Of a stretch of DNA of 64,000 bases, positions 33,909 through 44,750 are shown in pieces. Numbering within the stretch: the stretch's first letter is position 1; each line of letters opens with the position of its first letter. Source of the stretch: Rhynchopus euleeides (Eukaryota; Euglenozoa; Diplonemea; Diplonemida; Diplonemidae); contig OY723275.1 of the NCBI GenBank assembly GCA_963210315.1, forward strand, positions 1,550,001 to 1,614,000, given 5' to 3'. A program made the translations under genes and the position numbers. The notes beneath the pieces were generated by a model. That model made no database searches. It saw only the letters and a program-made list of their open reading frames with translations, and was not told the DNA's origin.

Positions 33909-34854
33909 CAGGGGATAAGATAGGTCTGGTTTTCCGGTTTTCAAAACCAGGGTTTCCCGGTTTCCGGTTTTCTGGAGAAAAAAAAAGGCCGATCGGATTT
34001 TCGCCGGTTTTTGGGGGAACCTTTGTGACAGTCAACCAGTGGGACCATTAGCCAAAAAAATATGGAAAGTGACCCCATCGTGATCCGCACGGAGCTCAAA
34101 CAGTCAAAAGAAAGCAGAGAAGCGGAGAAAAGGAGCCCAGCGGGACCCGGTGGGTGGTGATGTCCTCGTCATGCAGGTCTTCTCTGTTTGAAGTTTCGAG
34201 ATACTCCGGTAGCTTGATCATTCCGACCGCACCGTACTCCTTCTGGGCGGCTTGCCGAGCGCATGCACTCAATCTCGTTGCGGTGCACACTGCCAAGGAC
34301 CACCCTGTCATCCACGCAAGCTACGACCTTGTCTCGAGCACGTTTGCCTTGCTGGGGATGACACATGCAAACTCCGATGTTTTCGGGAGTGCATGTCCGC
34401 TTTGGAGAGGATCGACGGATTCGGGTTCTGGCGGGACCGCGATTTGTGCAGTGTTGGAGACACCCGCTGGTGTTCGCATGAGCGCACGTTGTGCGCATCG
34501 TCTGACTGACTGCCTCAAGGGGGTGGTCATGCAACAAGCTCGACCATGAAGGTAGTTGCCCTTCGTGAGGCGTACCAGCAGAGCAGCACCCTCAGGGGGG
34601 TTTGTCCTGATGCGGGAGGTGATGCGAAGCCGCGCTCCGTCAGTACGTGGACGCATTGAAAGCTCAGTTCCGTCCCTTCGGGGAGCTGCGTGGAGCAACA
34701 CGCCACTGCTGTTCGGCAGAGCCTGGTCCAGCCGTGTTGGGTGTGATTCTGAGAGGGTTTGCGCGGGTCGCGCGCGCCGAAGGCGCGCGCGAAAAATTTC
34801 AAAACCAGAAAAACCGGAAAACGGCGCCAGAAAAAAAGTCTATCTTATACCCTG
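33909..34854 (+). mobile_element. Element F1, hAT-like transposon
   Basis: 946 bp with ends CAGGGGATAAGATAG and CTATCTTATACCCTG and an 8-bp duplication AAAATGGG (33901-33908 and 34855-34862). CAGGG-type ends plus an 8-bp TSD are the hallmark of hAT transposons. The interior carries a broken hAT-type transposase segment. Confidence 0.85.
34205..34545 (+). pseudogene. hAT transposase relic in F1
   Basis: Frame one gives RAHALNLVAVHTAKDHPVI followed by a hydrophobic stretch, matching the C.aHaLNLv..d..k..p pattern of hAT/DUF4371-type transposases. Shortly after, a second frame gives GDTRWCSHERTLCA, matching the downstream DTRW.SR..A motif. The two lie in different frames and stops follow, so the gene is decayed. 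The same relic, with a 26-bp deletion near 34190, is in F2. Confidence 0.55.
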
Positions 34855-34955
34855 AAAATGGGCACCCCTCGAAAAAAAAATTCGAAAAGGTCCCCCTACC
34901 CACACCTGGAAATTACCAAAAAATCTGGGACCCCGGCGGCCCCAACCCTAGGGTA

Positions 34956-35003
34956 CACGGTGGGATCTTGTAAATTTTACATGTATAACTACAAGTATAT
35001 ACA
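34956..35003 (+). mobile_element. Truncated family A end (A4)
   Basis: The first about 48 bp of family A (CACGGTGGGATCTTGTAAAT onward) after TA, cut off where a GC-rich CCGGG-repeat region begins. No matching right end is nearby. Confidence 0.7.
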
Positions 35004-35010
35004 CGGTTTG

Positions 35011-35097
35011 CCCCCCGGGCGGGATCCCGGGCGGGCCCGGCCGGGTTCCGGGAAATTCCGGGATTCCCGGGATTTCCCGGCCGGGAATCCCGGGAAT
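35011..35097. repeat. Dense CCCGGG/CCGGGAATT palindromic repeat
   Basis: Overlapping short palindromes built from CCCGGG, GGCCGGG and GGGAAATTCCGGG words directly next to the broken A4 end; likely the interior of another small repeat element. Similar text lies at 42700-42830 and 46580-46740. Confidence 0.6.
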
Positions 35098-35385
35098 GCC
35101 ATCGCACGAGCCAGACCAGCCAGCCCCACACCATGCACCCTGTTGCAGGTATCGAGCGTGCACGCCAAACACACAAGCACCCACCCTTTCCCCAAGGCGG
35201 GTATCGCGCTGATAGTTGGAAGCGGTGACAATAGCCCGGCAGGGGGAGAGACAGGGCAGGAGAAGCTCCTGCGTGTGGCAGGAAGACACAGGGCCAGTCA
35301 TCCCTTAGGGGTACTGCTGCCAAGCCGAAGCGTCCTCACCTCCCCCGAGCGTCCCGCACCTACTCCTTTGACACTGCATGGAATA

Positions 35386-36951
35386 ATGCCTTCGGCGGCT
35401 ATTGAGCAGCAGACCGGCACGGCTTCGGTTCCGGTGCCAATGCACTACCCTGCGAATGGGCTCAGCAACGGGCAGAATGTGGCGGCGACAGGCTCGTCCG
35501 GCAGCCCGCTGTATGACATGTCCCCGATGCCGTCATACGACCAGGTGAGCCAGGTGTCGCACCACAGCAACCAGAGTGATGGGATCTACTCGATGCACAG
35601 CGGGCCGTACGACATGTCTCCGATGCCTAACTACAACGCCGAGCGGACGCTGAGCCAAATCTCAGCGCATTCCCACCACAGCCACACCAGCCACCACAGC
35701 AACGACGCGATGCATCCCAGCCACAGCGTGACCTCGATGCCGAGCTTGAGCTCGCCTGTCGGCAACAGCCACACCATGCAGGGCATGGATGCGTCTGGGT
35801 ATGCTGGGCCGCACAGCGGGCACCAGCAGAGTGGGATTTCCTTGGGGCGGCAGCAGTCCACAGGGCATGTGTCGATGCCGTCGCTCCTGATGAGCAGCAC
35901 CGAGCGGGAGCCCGTGCACCGGGAGAAGGAGCTGCAGAAGAAGGAGAAGGACAGGGAGCCGCCACACCAGGTGCAGCCGGGGCAGCACATCGACCGCAGC
36001 CGCCGCGTCACGGAGTCGGGGAAGACTATCGTGACGACGCCGTGGTACCCCCAGGGGATGCTGAAGGACGACATCCGGCTCTGCGACGAGGTCAACCAGC
36101 TGTGGCGCCTCCTCAAGCTCACGCCTGGGGAGATCTCCGTGCGCAGCCGCTGCCGCTCCGCCCTGCACGACTGCATCCGGGAGCTGTGGCCCGGTGTGAC
36201 CGTCAAGGCGTACGGCTCGTTTGCCTACGGCCTGTCCCTGCCGGGCTCCCCCCTCGACCTCGTGTGCGAGGGCTGCCCCGACCTGGAGGCAAGCGTCAAC
36301 ACCGTCTCCCAGAAGGCCAAGGAGCTGGGGTTCAAGGTGGAGGGGAAGTACGTCGCACCCACGGAGGGGTTTGTCCTTATCAAGGCAGGGGATGTCACAA
36401 CCTACCTGGTGTTCGTCCCGGTGAAGTCCCGGGTGCGGCAGGCGGTGACCCTGGTGCGCGATCTGCTTCAGCGGTTCCCAGCGGCGGCGCCGGTGTACGC
36501 CGTGGCGCGTCTGCTGCTCGCGCAGAGCAGGTGCAACAACTCGAGGGATGGCGGGCTGTGCTCCTACGCGCTGCTGATTATGGTGTTCCACTGCTGCTTC
36601 ACCAGCAACTCGCAGGATGCGGGTGAGCTGCTGTACAACTTCCTGCGTGACTTCGGCATGCCCCAGGAGAATGTCATCATCAGCGCGCGGGAGCAGAAGG
36701 AAAAGCGCCTCGCCCCGGGCAAGGCACTTGTCATCGAAGACCCGCTCGACCCCGCCAACAACGTCGCTGCAGGCTGCACCCGCCTGGTCCAGATTAAGTC
36801 TGTCTTCCAGACTTCCTCCATGACCCTCAAGAAGTGGCAGTCCGCCAGATGGGCTGGGTACCGCGGCCGCTCCCCCCTCTCTTCCATTCTCGCTTATGGC
36901 GACCTCTGGGAGCGTGCGACACAGCAGGAGGAGGAGCAGTCGCAGTCGTGA
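35386..36951 (+). CDS. TRF4/PAPD5-like nucleotidyltransferase with degenerate active site
   Basis: Single-exon frame, ATG at 35386 chosen because the frame further up runs into transposon sequence; 521 residues. Residues 1-180 are Ser/His/Met/Pro-rich low complexity with two YDMSPMP repeats. A charged helix (180-215) precedes the catalytic module beginning PWYPQGM (about 224), then LCDEVNQLWRLL, the palm motif GSFAYGLSLPGSPLDLV (277-293), the central domain (RDLLQRFP..APVYAVARLLLAQ) and VIEDPLDPANNVA (family IEDPL.p.NdV). In active TRF4/TENT4 enzymes the palm carries SDID and a later VDISF. Here these are SPLD (first Asp is Pro289, second kept as Asp291) and TYLVF (third Asp is Tyr340). Inferred: an RNA-surveillance or scaffold pseudo-enzyme in nucleus or cytosol. 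Asp336 lies near the lost third position and cannot be excluded as a substitute. Confidence 0.8.
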   Translation: MPSAAIEQQTGTASVPVPMHYPANGLSNGQNVAATGSSGSPLYDMSPMPSYDQVSQVSHHSNQSDGIYSMHSGPYDMSPMPNYNAERTLSQISAHSHHSHTSHHSNDAMHPSHSVTSMPSLSSPVGNSHTMQGMDASGYAGPHSGHQQSGISLGRQQSTGHVSMPSLLMSSTEREPVHREKELQKKEKDREPPHQVQPGQHIDRSRRVTESGKTIVTTPWYPQGMLKDDIRLCDEVNQLWRLLKLTPGEISVRSRCRSALHDCIRELWPGVTVKAYGSFAYGLSLPGSPLDLVCEGCPDLEASVNTVSQKAKELGFKVEGKYVAPTEGFVLIKAGDVTTYLVFVPVKSRVRQAVTLVRDLLQRFPAAAPVYAVARLLLAQSRCNNSRDGGLCSYALLIMVFHCCFTSNSQDAGELLYNFLRDFGMPQENVIISAREQKEKRLAPGKALVIEDPLDPANNVAAGCTRLVQIKSVFQTSSMTLKKWQSARWAGYRGRSPLSSILAYGDLWERATQQEEEQSQS

Positions 36952-37460
36952 AGGGGGGGTCGGATGCCTTACATGCAGCCCATTCCTTCTGTGTGTGTAT
37001 TGTAGGGGCCGCGCTCGCTTGTGAGTGGTGTGTGTGGGTCGGACCACAGCCTGATCCTCAGGTTCCTGAGAAGAGTCAGGGATGCGTTTCACGAGACATC
37101 TGTTCCAAATGTTTCAAAATATTCCAAAAAAAGAGTACATCAACACGCTTGACGATAGCTCAGTCACGCAAAAGAGAGACCCAACGGATATGGTGGAGGT
37201 GAGGGTAGCGGGCTCACAACGGAACTTCTCAAAAATATAACCACGAGATGCGAGGAGCGAAGAGGGTGGTTCCTTCACCACCGGGGGGGGGGCATTTCAA
37301 TTCATCTTCGAGGTCCGTTCGAACGTCTTCTGGTGGTGATTGCTATCCCCAAAAAACCCCCCTATCTTACCCCACCCCCCTCGCCCCCCTCCTTCTCCAT
37401 TCTTCATGCCAAGGCCAGACGATACATATTGGGGGGGGGGGATTCGATAACCTTCAGTTC
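36952..37460. other. Intergenic, no gene seen
   Basis: 3' flank of the TRF4-like gene; a G run (37430-37441) lies shortly before A5. Confidence 0.5.
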
Positions 37461-37462
37461 TT

Positions 37463-38154
37463 CACGGTGGGATCTTGTAAATTTTACATGTATAACTACA
37501 AGTATATACATGTATTATACATGTATAATACTTGCATGTCAACTATTATACATGTATAATACATGTATATGCCTGAAATATACATGTAAAATACATGTAT
37601 ATCAAGTAAAAATACAAGTATAATACTTGCATGTCAACTATTATACTTGTATTTTTACTTGATATACATGTATTTTACATGTATATTTCAGGCATTTACA
37701 TGTATTTTACATGTATAATACTTGTCATGCAAGTATTATACATGTAAAATACTTGCATGACAAGTAAAATACATGTATAATACTTGCATGACAAGTAAAA
37801 TACTTGCATGCAAGTAAAATACATGTATTTTACTTGCATGCAAGTATTTTACTTGTCATGCAAGTATTATACATGTATAATACTTGCATGACAAGTATTA
37901 TACATGTAAAATACATGTAAATGCCTGAAATATACATGTAAAATACATGTATATCAAGTAAAAATACATGTATAATAGTTGACATGCAAGTATTATACAT
38001 GTATTTTTACTTGATATACATGTATTTTACATGTATATTTCAGGCATATACATGTATTATACATGCATAATAGTTGACATGCAAGTATTATACATGTAAA
38101 ATACATGTATTATACTTGTAGTTATACATGTAAAATTTACAAGATCCCACCGTG
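37463..38154 (+). mobile_element. Family A (CACTA-like) element, copy A5, uninterrupted
   Basis: The cleanest copy: 692 bp with no insertion, CACGG/CCGTG ends and a TT duplication (37461-37462, 38155-38156). Almost all of it is inverted repetition of ACATGTA, ACTTGCATG and ATCAAGTAAAAATAC words around a centre near 37815-37840. Serves as reference for locating insertions in the other copies. Confidence 0.85.
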
Positions 38155-38181
38155 TTGGAGGGGTACCCCCCCCCCCCCCTA

Positions 38182-39328
38182 GGGGGGGTCAAATGGGGGT
38201 GACAAACACGATTTTTCAAAAAACCGGCGCAGAGGCCCCAAAGCCCCCGTAAACCCTCCAAACCCCCCCAGATCGGTCCGGAAACCCATCGAACCCCACT
38301 TTTCCACCATTCCGGGCACCTCAGGTGCCCGAATTGGGGTACCTAAATTTTGTGCCACCGTTTGGTACCGTACAGTGCCACTGTGTGGGAGGTTGGAAAA
38401 GAAAATGCCCCAACACACCACATCTGAGGGTTGCAATGCATGTTGCTTGCCAACCACGTCATCCGGTGGGTGTCAGGCGCTATGTAGGTGGCATTAGCCA
38501 GGTCTTCGATGTGTTCTGGCTTGTATACATACCTCCCTGCCACCATGCACCGGGAGCTGCCTGTAGGTACGGAACAAGTCCAGATGGTCGTGTGATTCCT
38601 GTGCAGCAGTGCTCCACAACCGGGATGTGTTGACAACGACTGTTGCAACACGAGCTGTACATTCCGGGAACACATGAAGTGCGCTGTCGTGGTACCCATT
38701 GTGCCAGAATTGGTAGTTGCTGCGGTCTACTTTGCCTGGCCCAGGAGCACTGGTACTGAACAGTGCAATATGCGTGGCGAGGTGAATGCAACGGAAGCGC
38801 GCAAAGCCAATACAGCTCTCGGATGGCGGGTGGTGGTGCCACTAGTGTGTGACGTTCACTCGAGGATACAATGCATCACAATGAATCAGCAACCGTGGAC
38901 CGAGTACAATACGCTCTCTGTGGCTGGTGTGGGGGACAAAGGCAGTGCCTGTGCCGCAGGCAGGGAGGTACATATACAAGCCGGAACTCATCGAAGACCT
39001 GGCTAATGCCACCTACATAGCGCCTGACACCCACCGGATGACGTGGTTGGCAAGCAACATGTATTGCAACCCTCAGATGTGGTGTGTTGGGGCATTTTCT
39101 TTTCCAACCTCCCACACAGTGGCACTGTACGGTACCAAACGGTGGCACAAAATTTAGGTACCCCAATTCGGGCACCTGAGGTGCCCGGAATGGTGGAAAA
39201 GTGGGGTTCGATGGGTTTCCGGACCGATCTGGGGGGGTTTGGAGGGTTTACGGGGGCTTTGGGGCCTCTGCGCCGGTTTTTTGAAAAATCGTGTTTATCC
39301 ACGTAAAAGGGGGGCATTTGACCCCCCC
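38182..39328. mobile_element. Element D2, foldback transposon
   Basis: 1147 bp, GGGGGGGTCAAATG...CATTTGACCCCCCC, TA at 38180-38181 and 39329-39330. Centre and arms match D1 in the same orientation, but the terminal blocks are exchanged: GGGGGTGACAAACACG is at the left and the TCCACGTAAAAGGGGGGC block at the right. Confidence 0.8.
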
Positions 39329-39330
39329 TA

Positions 39331-40039
39331 CCCCCCCCCCCCCCCCCCCCCCCCCGGCCCATCTGGTTTTCCCCCCTGCAAAACCCAACACAGCCACACC
39401 GCCGCCCCTCTCTGTCAGATGACGGCCTTTATAAAAGAAACTTCTCACAGGGTGGGGGTGAGCTGTTGTGGCTGCATTACACCAACACAAGGATTCAAAA
39501 CCTCACAGAAATTGGTCCGTGCGCCTCTCGTGTGCTGCTAGTATTACCCGTTGAATGTGTTTGAGTATATTTTCTGCGCGACACTCCCCCCTCACGCACA
39601 CAGTGCCACATCTTCACGTGAATCTTTTTATATTAGTGTAGACACATCCACCGATCAACATCTTGATGGATTGCTTTGATGCGATCTCCACTGTTCATAC
39701 GTGAGCCTTGTGGCAGAGGAGAACGCACCAAACGCCTGCTCTTCATGTGAAATATCCACAGCCTCACACACATTCGTGATGACGTTGTTTGGGTTAGTGG
39801 GGTAAGTCAACCGGGCTTCAGTGGGCCGCAACCTCCACTGGCAGACACATGCAAATGGCCCCCACTCGCAGGAATTTTTTTTGATGCGGAAAAAGGCAGG
39901 TTCCCCTGTGTGTAGACGAATGGCCGATACGATTTGATTCACTCAGCAAAACATCAGTCCTCCCTTGCCCTGTGCAGACCGCAGCGACTCCACAGCTTAT
40001 TGTGCGTGCCACACAACAACACCTCCTTTCAAAATAATA
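39331..40039. other. Intergenic, no gene seen
   Basis: Begins with a C run (39331-39354). Otherwise unremarkable; no domain-bearing frame. Confidence 0.5.
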
Positions 40040-40041
40040 TA

Positions 40042-40371
40042 CCGTATACGTAAATATTTTGGAACGTAAATATTATGGAACGTAAATATTATGGAACGCT
40101 GGTGGGTTGGCGTTCCAGATTTTTTTCGTTCCATAATATTTACAGGGCTTTCTGCGACTCGGGGACTTGGACCAGGTGATCGGACGGCGTACAGAGTCCC
40201 TGACGAGACCTACTCGTGCACTTTTCGCGCGATTCCTGACGCAAGCCGTCCTCACCACCGAGTGGCCCAACTGGCCCTGTAAATATTTTGGAACGTAAAT
40301 ATTATGGAACGGACCGGCCAAAAATGGGCCCGTTCCATAATATTTACGTTCCATAATATTTACGTATACGG
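40042..40371. mobile_element. Family C element, copy C1
   Basis: 330-bp MITE-like element with ends CCGTATACG / CGTATACGG and TA on both sides (40040-40041, 40372-40373). Both ends repeat GGAACGTAAATATTATGGAACG-type words. Ends resemble family B (CCGTAAACGG), so B and C are probably moved by the same enzyme. The core is a 150-bp GC-rich unique segment. Confidence 0.8.
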
Positions 40372-40373
40372 TA

Positions 40374-41130
40374 CATGGATTCCCCCAGCCCCCCCCTGCT
40401 TGTTGCATACTGTATTGAACCCCCCTGTCTGGCCCGTCAGACTGGGTGATGTGTGCGGGAGGAAGGTGTCGGCCTGATGCCATTCCCGCTTGGGTCAGCG
40501 GTGCTCTGGCGCGCTGTGGTACGATGCCTCCTTCCCAGCACAAAATCACCCCAGTCTTTCTGGTCCGGCATGCTGGTTGTGCGCTGTAAGGTGTGCATGT
40601 GCCTGGTGTACTTTGTACTTTCTTTTTGTGCGTCACCCCCCTGTGCGACTGTTCCACAGAACATGCAGAGGGACCCTGTCTGTCAAACGGGGTCTGACAT
40701 GATGCCCGTCTTGTTCAAAACCAGCCCAACCAGCCTGGGCGAGGCAACCCCAGCCCCCCTTCATTTTTTGGCCCCGGCGAAATTCCATTGTGACTCTGCT
40801 GCAATCGCCTTCCACAAAATCAGGGCCCCCTCATTGCAGGTTTTCGGTTTTGCGGGCCGACCAACCAAACTGCCACGCGGTGCATATTCTGCAAGAAGTG
40901 TCGCAGAGATCGCAGCAAACGCAGTTTGTTCTCGGTCTTCAAGGCGGAACCAGCAGCGGATGGGTGGGTGGGGTCGGGGTATGCTCGGGGTCGGCGGATC
41001 GGGTGCCCCACTCCAAGCACCGAACTGTGAACACCCTCAGAAGGCCAATGAACGTGTCATGCTGTGCTCTTCTATATCTGGTTCTCTCTCTCTACCTTCA
41101 CACTCACTCTTATAAAGGGGGGTTCCGTCG
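40374..41130. other. Intergenic, no gene seen
   Basis: Mixed DNA upstream of the nested block; no supported gene. TATAAA at 41111-41116 is isolated. Confidence 0.5.
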
Positions 41131-41311
41131 ATTATTTACCTATTAAAAAGGTAAGAGGAAACTTCATATTTGCCAGAAATTTATTGGAAAATTCATATGT
41201 CGACAGGAAGTTTTGGGTTTAACCATATGTTGACAAAAACTTTTTGTTTCAATCATATGTTGACAAAAAGTTTCCTGAAAATTCATATGTTGACACGAAC
41301 TTATGGACTTA

Positions 41312-42622
41312 CTGGGGGGGGTCAAATAATTGTAACCCCTACGATTATTTAGCGACGCGGTCTGTATACATCGGGTGTCCCAAAATTTACAAATTTTCAA
41401 CGGTGGTGAATAATCGTAGGGGTTACGATTATTCACTTTTGGCAAAAATTTACCCGTTTTGCTGTTCAGAATGTCAATTGGTGGGGTGGGGGTGGGTGTG
41501 GGTCGCATTCTCGGCCTGTCTCACCGGCATTCCGTGCACACAGCAACAGCACCGGTGGAAACTGGCCATAGCACCCCGGTGGGCCACCAGGAGGGGAGGG
41601 ACCCGGTGTGAGGCGCTTGAGTCATCCAGATGGGCACACGGTGGGGTCCGACACCCGATGTCGGACCCTGTGACCCGTTTTTTAGGTACCCTCCACACCC
41701 AGTGCGCGCTCGACCGTCGAATGGTTTTTCTGGTCCCGTGCACTTCCCTGCCTGCCACACCACCCCCTCGACCCCATCCCCAGCACCAGAGCGTCGTTGG
41801 CTGGCGTGCGCGGGGCACGCGTCGAATACCGATGACGGGGCCTGTGTTCCTGGGGCGCTGACGAGGTCCGAAGGGATTGACGCCTTGGCTCAGTCCTTAC
41901 GTTTGGATGAGGGCGTGGTTTTTGACGTAGCGGGAGCCCTCAAGAATACAGCACAGCTGCACCTGCTCTTGCGCCGTCTCCAGTTCGCATAGTCCCTTCG
42001 TATGACGGTGACTGGGAGCCCTGGCTGTCCCGATCTATTTCAATGACTGTATCAGTTTCCAGCCTAGTTCCCATGCTTGGGTGCTTGGCTCGGGTGCACC
42101 CTTCGAGGTGGTACAGAGAATGCAAAGAGAGTCCACAGGGGGGTCTGGGGGGCGGAGCCCCCCAGCCGCCGGAGGCCACGGTAGTGAACATCTGTTCCTT
42201 GTGGGGTACAGTTTCTGGACTGTGTCCATCTTCCTGAGGTTGCGTATGGGCCACCCCAGAATTTTGGTGCCCCCCCCCCCCCAGGCTCACCTCACTGGCA
42301 GGGAACCTGGGGGCGGGGGGGCCTCAAACCATACTCTCTTCCACCCATTAAACTCGGGGCATGTGTGCTCCGACATGTGGGGTGACTCAATCACTGGTCT
42401 ATGACGACCGATTCTCCACTTTGTACAGCCTGAGTGGGATCCCTGCTGTTCCTGTTGCTTGATCTTCTGAGGAAAAGTCAGAAATTTGGCCAAAAGTGAA
42501 TAATCGTAACCCCTACGATTATTCAAAACAAATTTACGTATAAATGGCCCAGAAAATGTTGTACAATTAATCGCCCCCTTACGATTATTCGACTACTTAC
42601 GATTAATTGCCCCCCCCCAGTA
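41312..42622. mobile_element. Element K (nested in L)
   Basis: 1311 bp with ends CTGGGGGGGGTCAAATAATT and the complement of a similar text ending CCCCCAG, TA on both sides (41310-41311, 42623-42624). Subterminal palindromes AATCGTAGGGGTTACGATT occur near both ends. No transposase frame. It carries a 53-bp GC-rich hairpin sequence (42137-42191) also found at 57719-57773. Confidence 0.75.
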
Positions 42623-43434
42623 ACCATATGTTGACAAAAACTTCTGCATCTAACCATATGTTGACAAGAAGTTATGGATTAACCATATGGAGGATTCTTC
42701 ATATTCCTGGATTTCCCGAATTTCCTGGATTTCCCCCGGCCCCTTAGGCGATTTCAGGGCGGACAGGGCGGACATGCCCGGACCCGGAAATCCGGGTGTC
42801 CGGATGTCCGGGTCCAATTTTGACCCCCCCCCACGGTGGGATCTTGTAAATTTTACATGTATAACTACAAGTATATACATGTATTATACATGTATAATAC
42901 TTGCATGTCAACTATTATACATGTATAATACATGTATATGCCTGAAATATACATGTAAAATACATGTATATCAAGTAAAAATACAAGTATAATACTTGCA
43001 TGTCAACTATTATACATGTATTTTTACTTGATATACATGTATTTTACATGTATATTTCAGGCATTTACATGTATTTTATTACCGGTCCTGAAACCATTAT
43101 TACCGGTTTCCTGCAGAAAGTCCATAAGCCAAGAGGTAATAATAAACCACTTTACGAGACTTAAAGGCGATATTATTGACCATTCGGTAATTAAAAAGTT
43201 TTTATCAAAACTAGGAAATAAAGCAGTCACAGGAATATAGCCTGGGTTTAGTGACTTCATCCATTATTTACACTCAGCTTTCTTATTACCGCAATATTGA
43301 GGGCAATAATGGAAATCTTTATTTCCTGGAAAAAGCGGCTGGGGGCAGGGGCGGTGTGGGGGCGAGGTCCTGGCCAGTTTGCTTGATCCACATTGCTCCT
43401 ACTCGCTACAACACTTCACAGGGGCTAGAGGGCA

Positions 43435-44475
43435 TCACCTCGGCAGGTTGACGTTCAGATCCACAGTCACCCTGCTCTGGCTTGGCGCTCCCGTCGTCGT
43501 CCCCTGTGCAGGCTGGCTTGACATCATGTGCGCGACGTTCCGCTGGTGTGTCGTGGATGCATCAAGGTAGAGCTGCGGCGTCGATTCTCCGCGCCAGCCG
43601 AAATGCCTGCGGAGATCCATGGTGGACGCGCCGCCATTGGCCGCTGCCAGCGCGGCGGAGCGTCTCATGCTGTGCCCGGTGTATCCCTCCGGGTCCTTTT
43701 CCAGGCACAGCGCAATCTTCCGTGGCAGCCCGTAGAATTGGTTTCGCCCGATGGGCGAAGCGAGGAACGCGCTGCCGGCCTTGTTGATGCGTCTTGCGAC
43801 AGGCCCCGTCACGAGGTCCGACAGAGAGAGGTGGGCCAGATGGGCCTTGAGGACGTCGTAGAACACAGCTTCTTCGTTCAGCATCTTGGGGACCACAAAC
43901 GACCGTTCAATCGCGACGCTTCCCTGCTTTGCACCGTAGAACTTCACGCTGATCTGCTCATCTTGGACGGTGATGTTTTCGATCGACAGGTTGCGGAGTT
44001 CAACGCAGCGCATCCCACCGAAGAAGGCCAGCACCACAAGCGCACGATCCTGCTTGCTCGCCAGCGACCCGGTGCCCTTGTCCATGTAGTCCTGCAGTTC
44101 TTGAAAAGAGAAGGTTTTGGCTTGTTTGGTGGTGTAGCCCTTTGTTTGATTCTTCACGTACTGGTGGAGGCGTGGCATCTTTGTCTTGATCATGTTCCCG
44201 TGGACAATCTTGACCTTGAAGTTGATGATGGAGTAGTAGTTCCAGATTGACGATGCGGCAGAACCCCCCTGCAGCTTGGCCTTGAGATAGCCCTTGATGT
44301 GCTTCTCGGAGTAGATTGTCTTCATGGAACGAACCCGGGGAGCCTCCTCAGCGACGTACGCCTCGAAGTCAGTCAGTCGATCGGTGTATGCCTTCCTGCT
44401 GCGGACTGGCATGAGGTCACCGTCACTTGATGTGCTGCTGCTGCTGTCGCTGTCATGATCGGCGGCGCGGGGCAT
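43435..44475 (-). CDS. Tyrosine recombinase (Crypton-like), apparently intact
   Basis: Uninterrupted frame of 346 residues, ATG at 44475. An acidic Ser-rich N-terminus is followed by a SAM-like core-binding region (about 25-115), then the catalytic domain: Arg156 in FFGGMRCVEL, HSMRRS with His268 and Arg271, HFGW (291-294) and Tyr303 (PQLYLDAS), the full R...HxxR...H/W...Y set. Known of the family: cuts and rejoins DNA through a 3'-phosphotyrosine intermediate. It is the only gene in element S and no reverse transcriptase is present, which separates it from DIRS elements. An intact frame inside decayed DNA suggests recent arrival. Assignment to the family is firm; the Crypton label is inference. 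Confidence 0.85.
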   Translation of the reverse strand: MPRAADHDSDSSSSTSSDGDLMPVRSRKAYTDRLTDFEAYVAEEAPRVRSMKTIYSEKHIKGYLKAKLQGGSAASSIWNYYSIINFKVKIVHGNMIKTKMPRLHQYVKNQTKGYTTKQAKTFSFQELQDYMDKGTGSLASKQDRALVVLAFFGGMRCVELRNLSIENITVQDEQISVKFYGAKQGSVAIERSFVVPKMLNEEAVFYDVLKAHLAHLSLSDLVTGPVARRINKAGSAFLASPIGRNQFYGLPRKIALCLEKDPEGYTGHSMRRSAALAAANGGASTMDLRRHFGWRGESTPQLYLDASTTHQRNVAHMMSSQPAQGTTTGAPSQSRVTVDLNVNLPR

Positions 44476-44626
44476 GATGTGTGTGATGTTGCGTGATCTG
44501 TGGAGGTTGTGGCTCTGGTACTACGGAGGCTTTCTGCAGGTAACCGATTATAATGGTTTCAGGACCGTTAACAAACTACCATATAACCGGTCCTAATTGA
44601 GTACTTTCTGGATTTCGGGAAATTAC

Positions 44627-44750
44627 GTCCCCTCAGCAAGGTACTCGGGTGTTTTTGTTCCCCTCGGGAAGGCCCTCGGGCTTCGCCCTCGGGCCTTCCC
44701 TCGGGGAACAAAACACCCTCGGACCTTGCTTCGGGGACGTAATTACCCTC
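44627..44750. repeat. Long hairpin in element S
   Basis: Imperfect inverted repeat of about 60 bp per arm (ATTACGTCCCC...AAGGTnCTCGGGTGTTTTGTTCCCC) with loop GGGCTTCGCCC. It lies between the recombinase start and the outer right end of element S; role unknown. Confidence 0.75.

Noticed and set aside
34759..35385. Longer N-terminus for the TRF4-like gene
   Set aside because: The upstream frame runs through the F1 end, the A4 fragment and a CCGGG repeat; ATG at 35386 is the first start in ordinary sequence.
35662..37092. 476-codon minus-strand frame
   Set aside because: Antisense of the TRF4-like gene; no domain.
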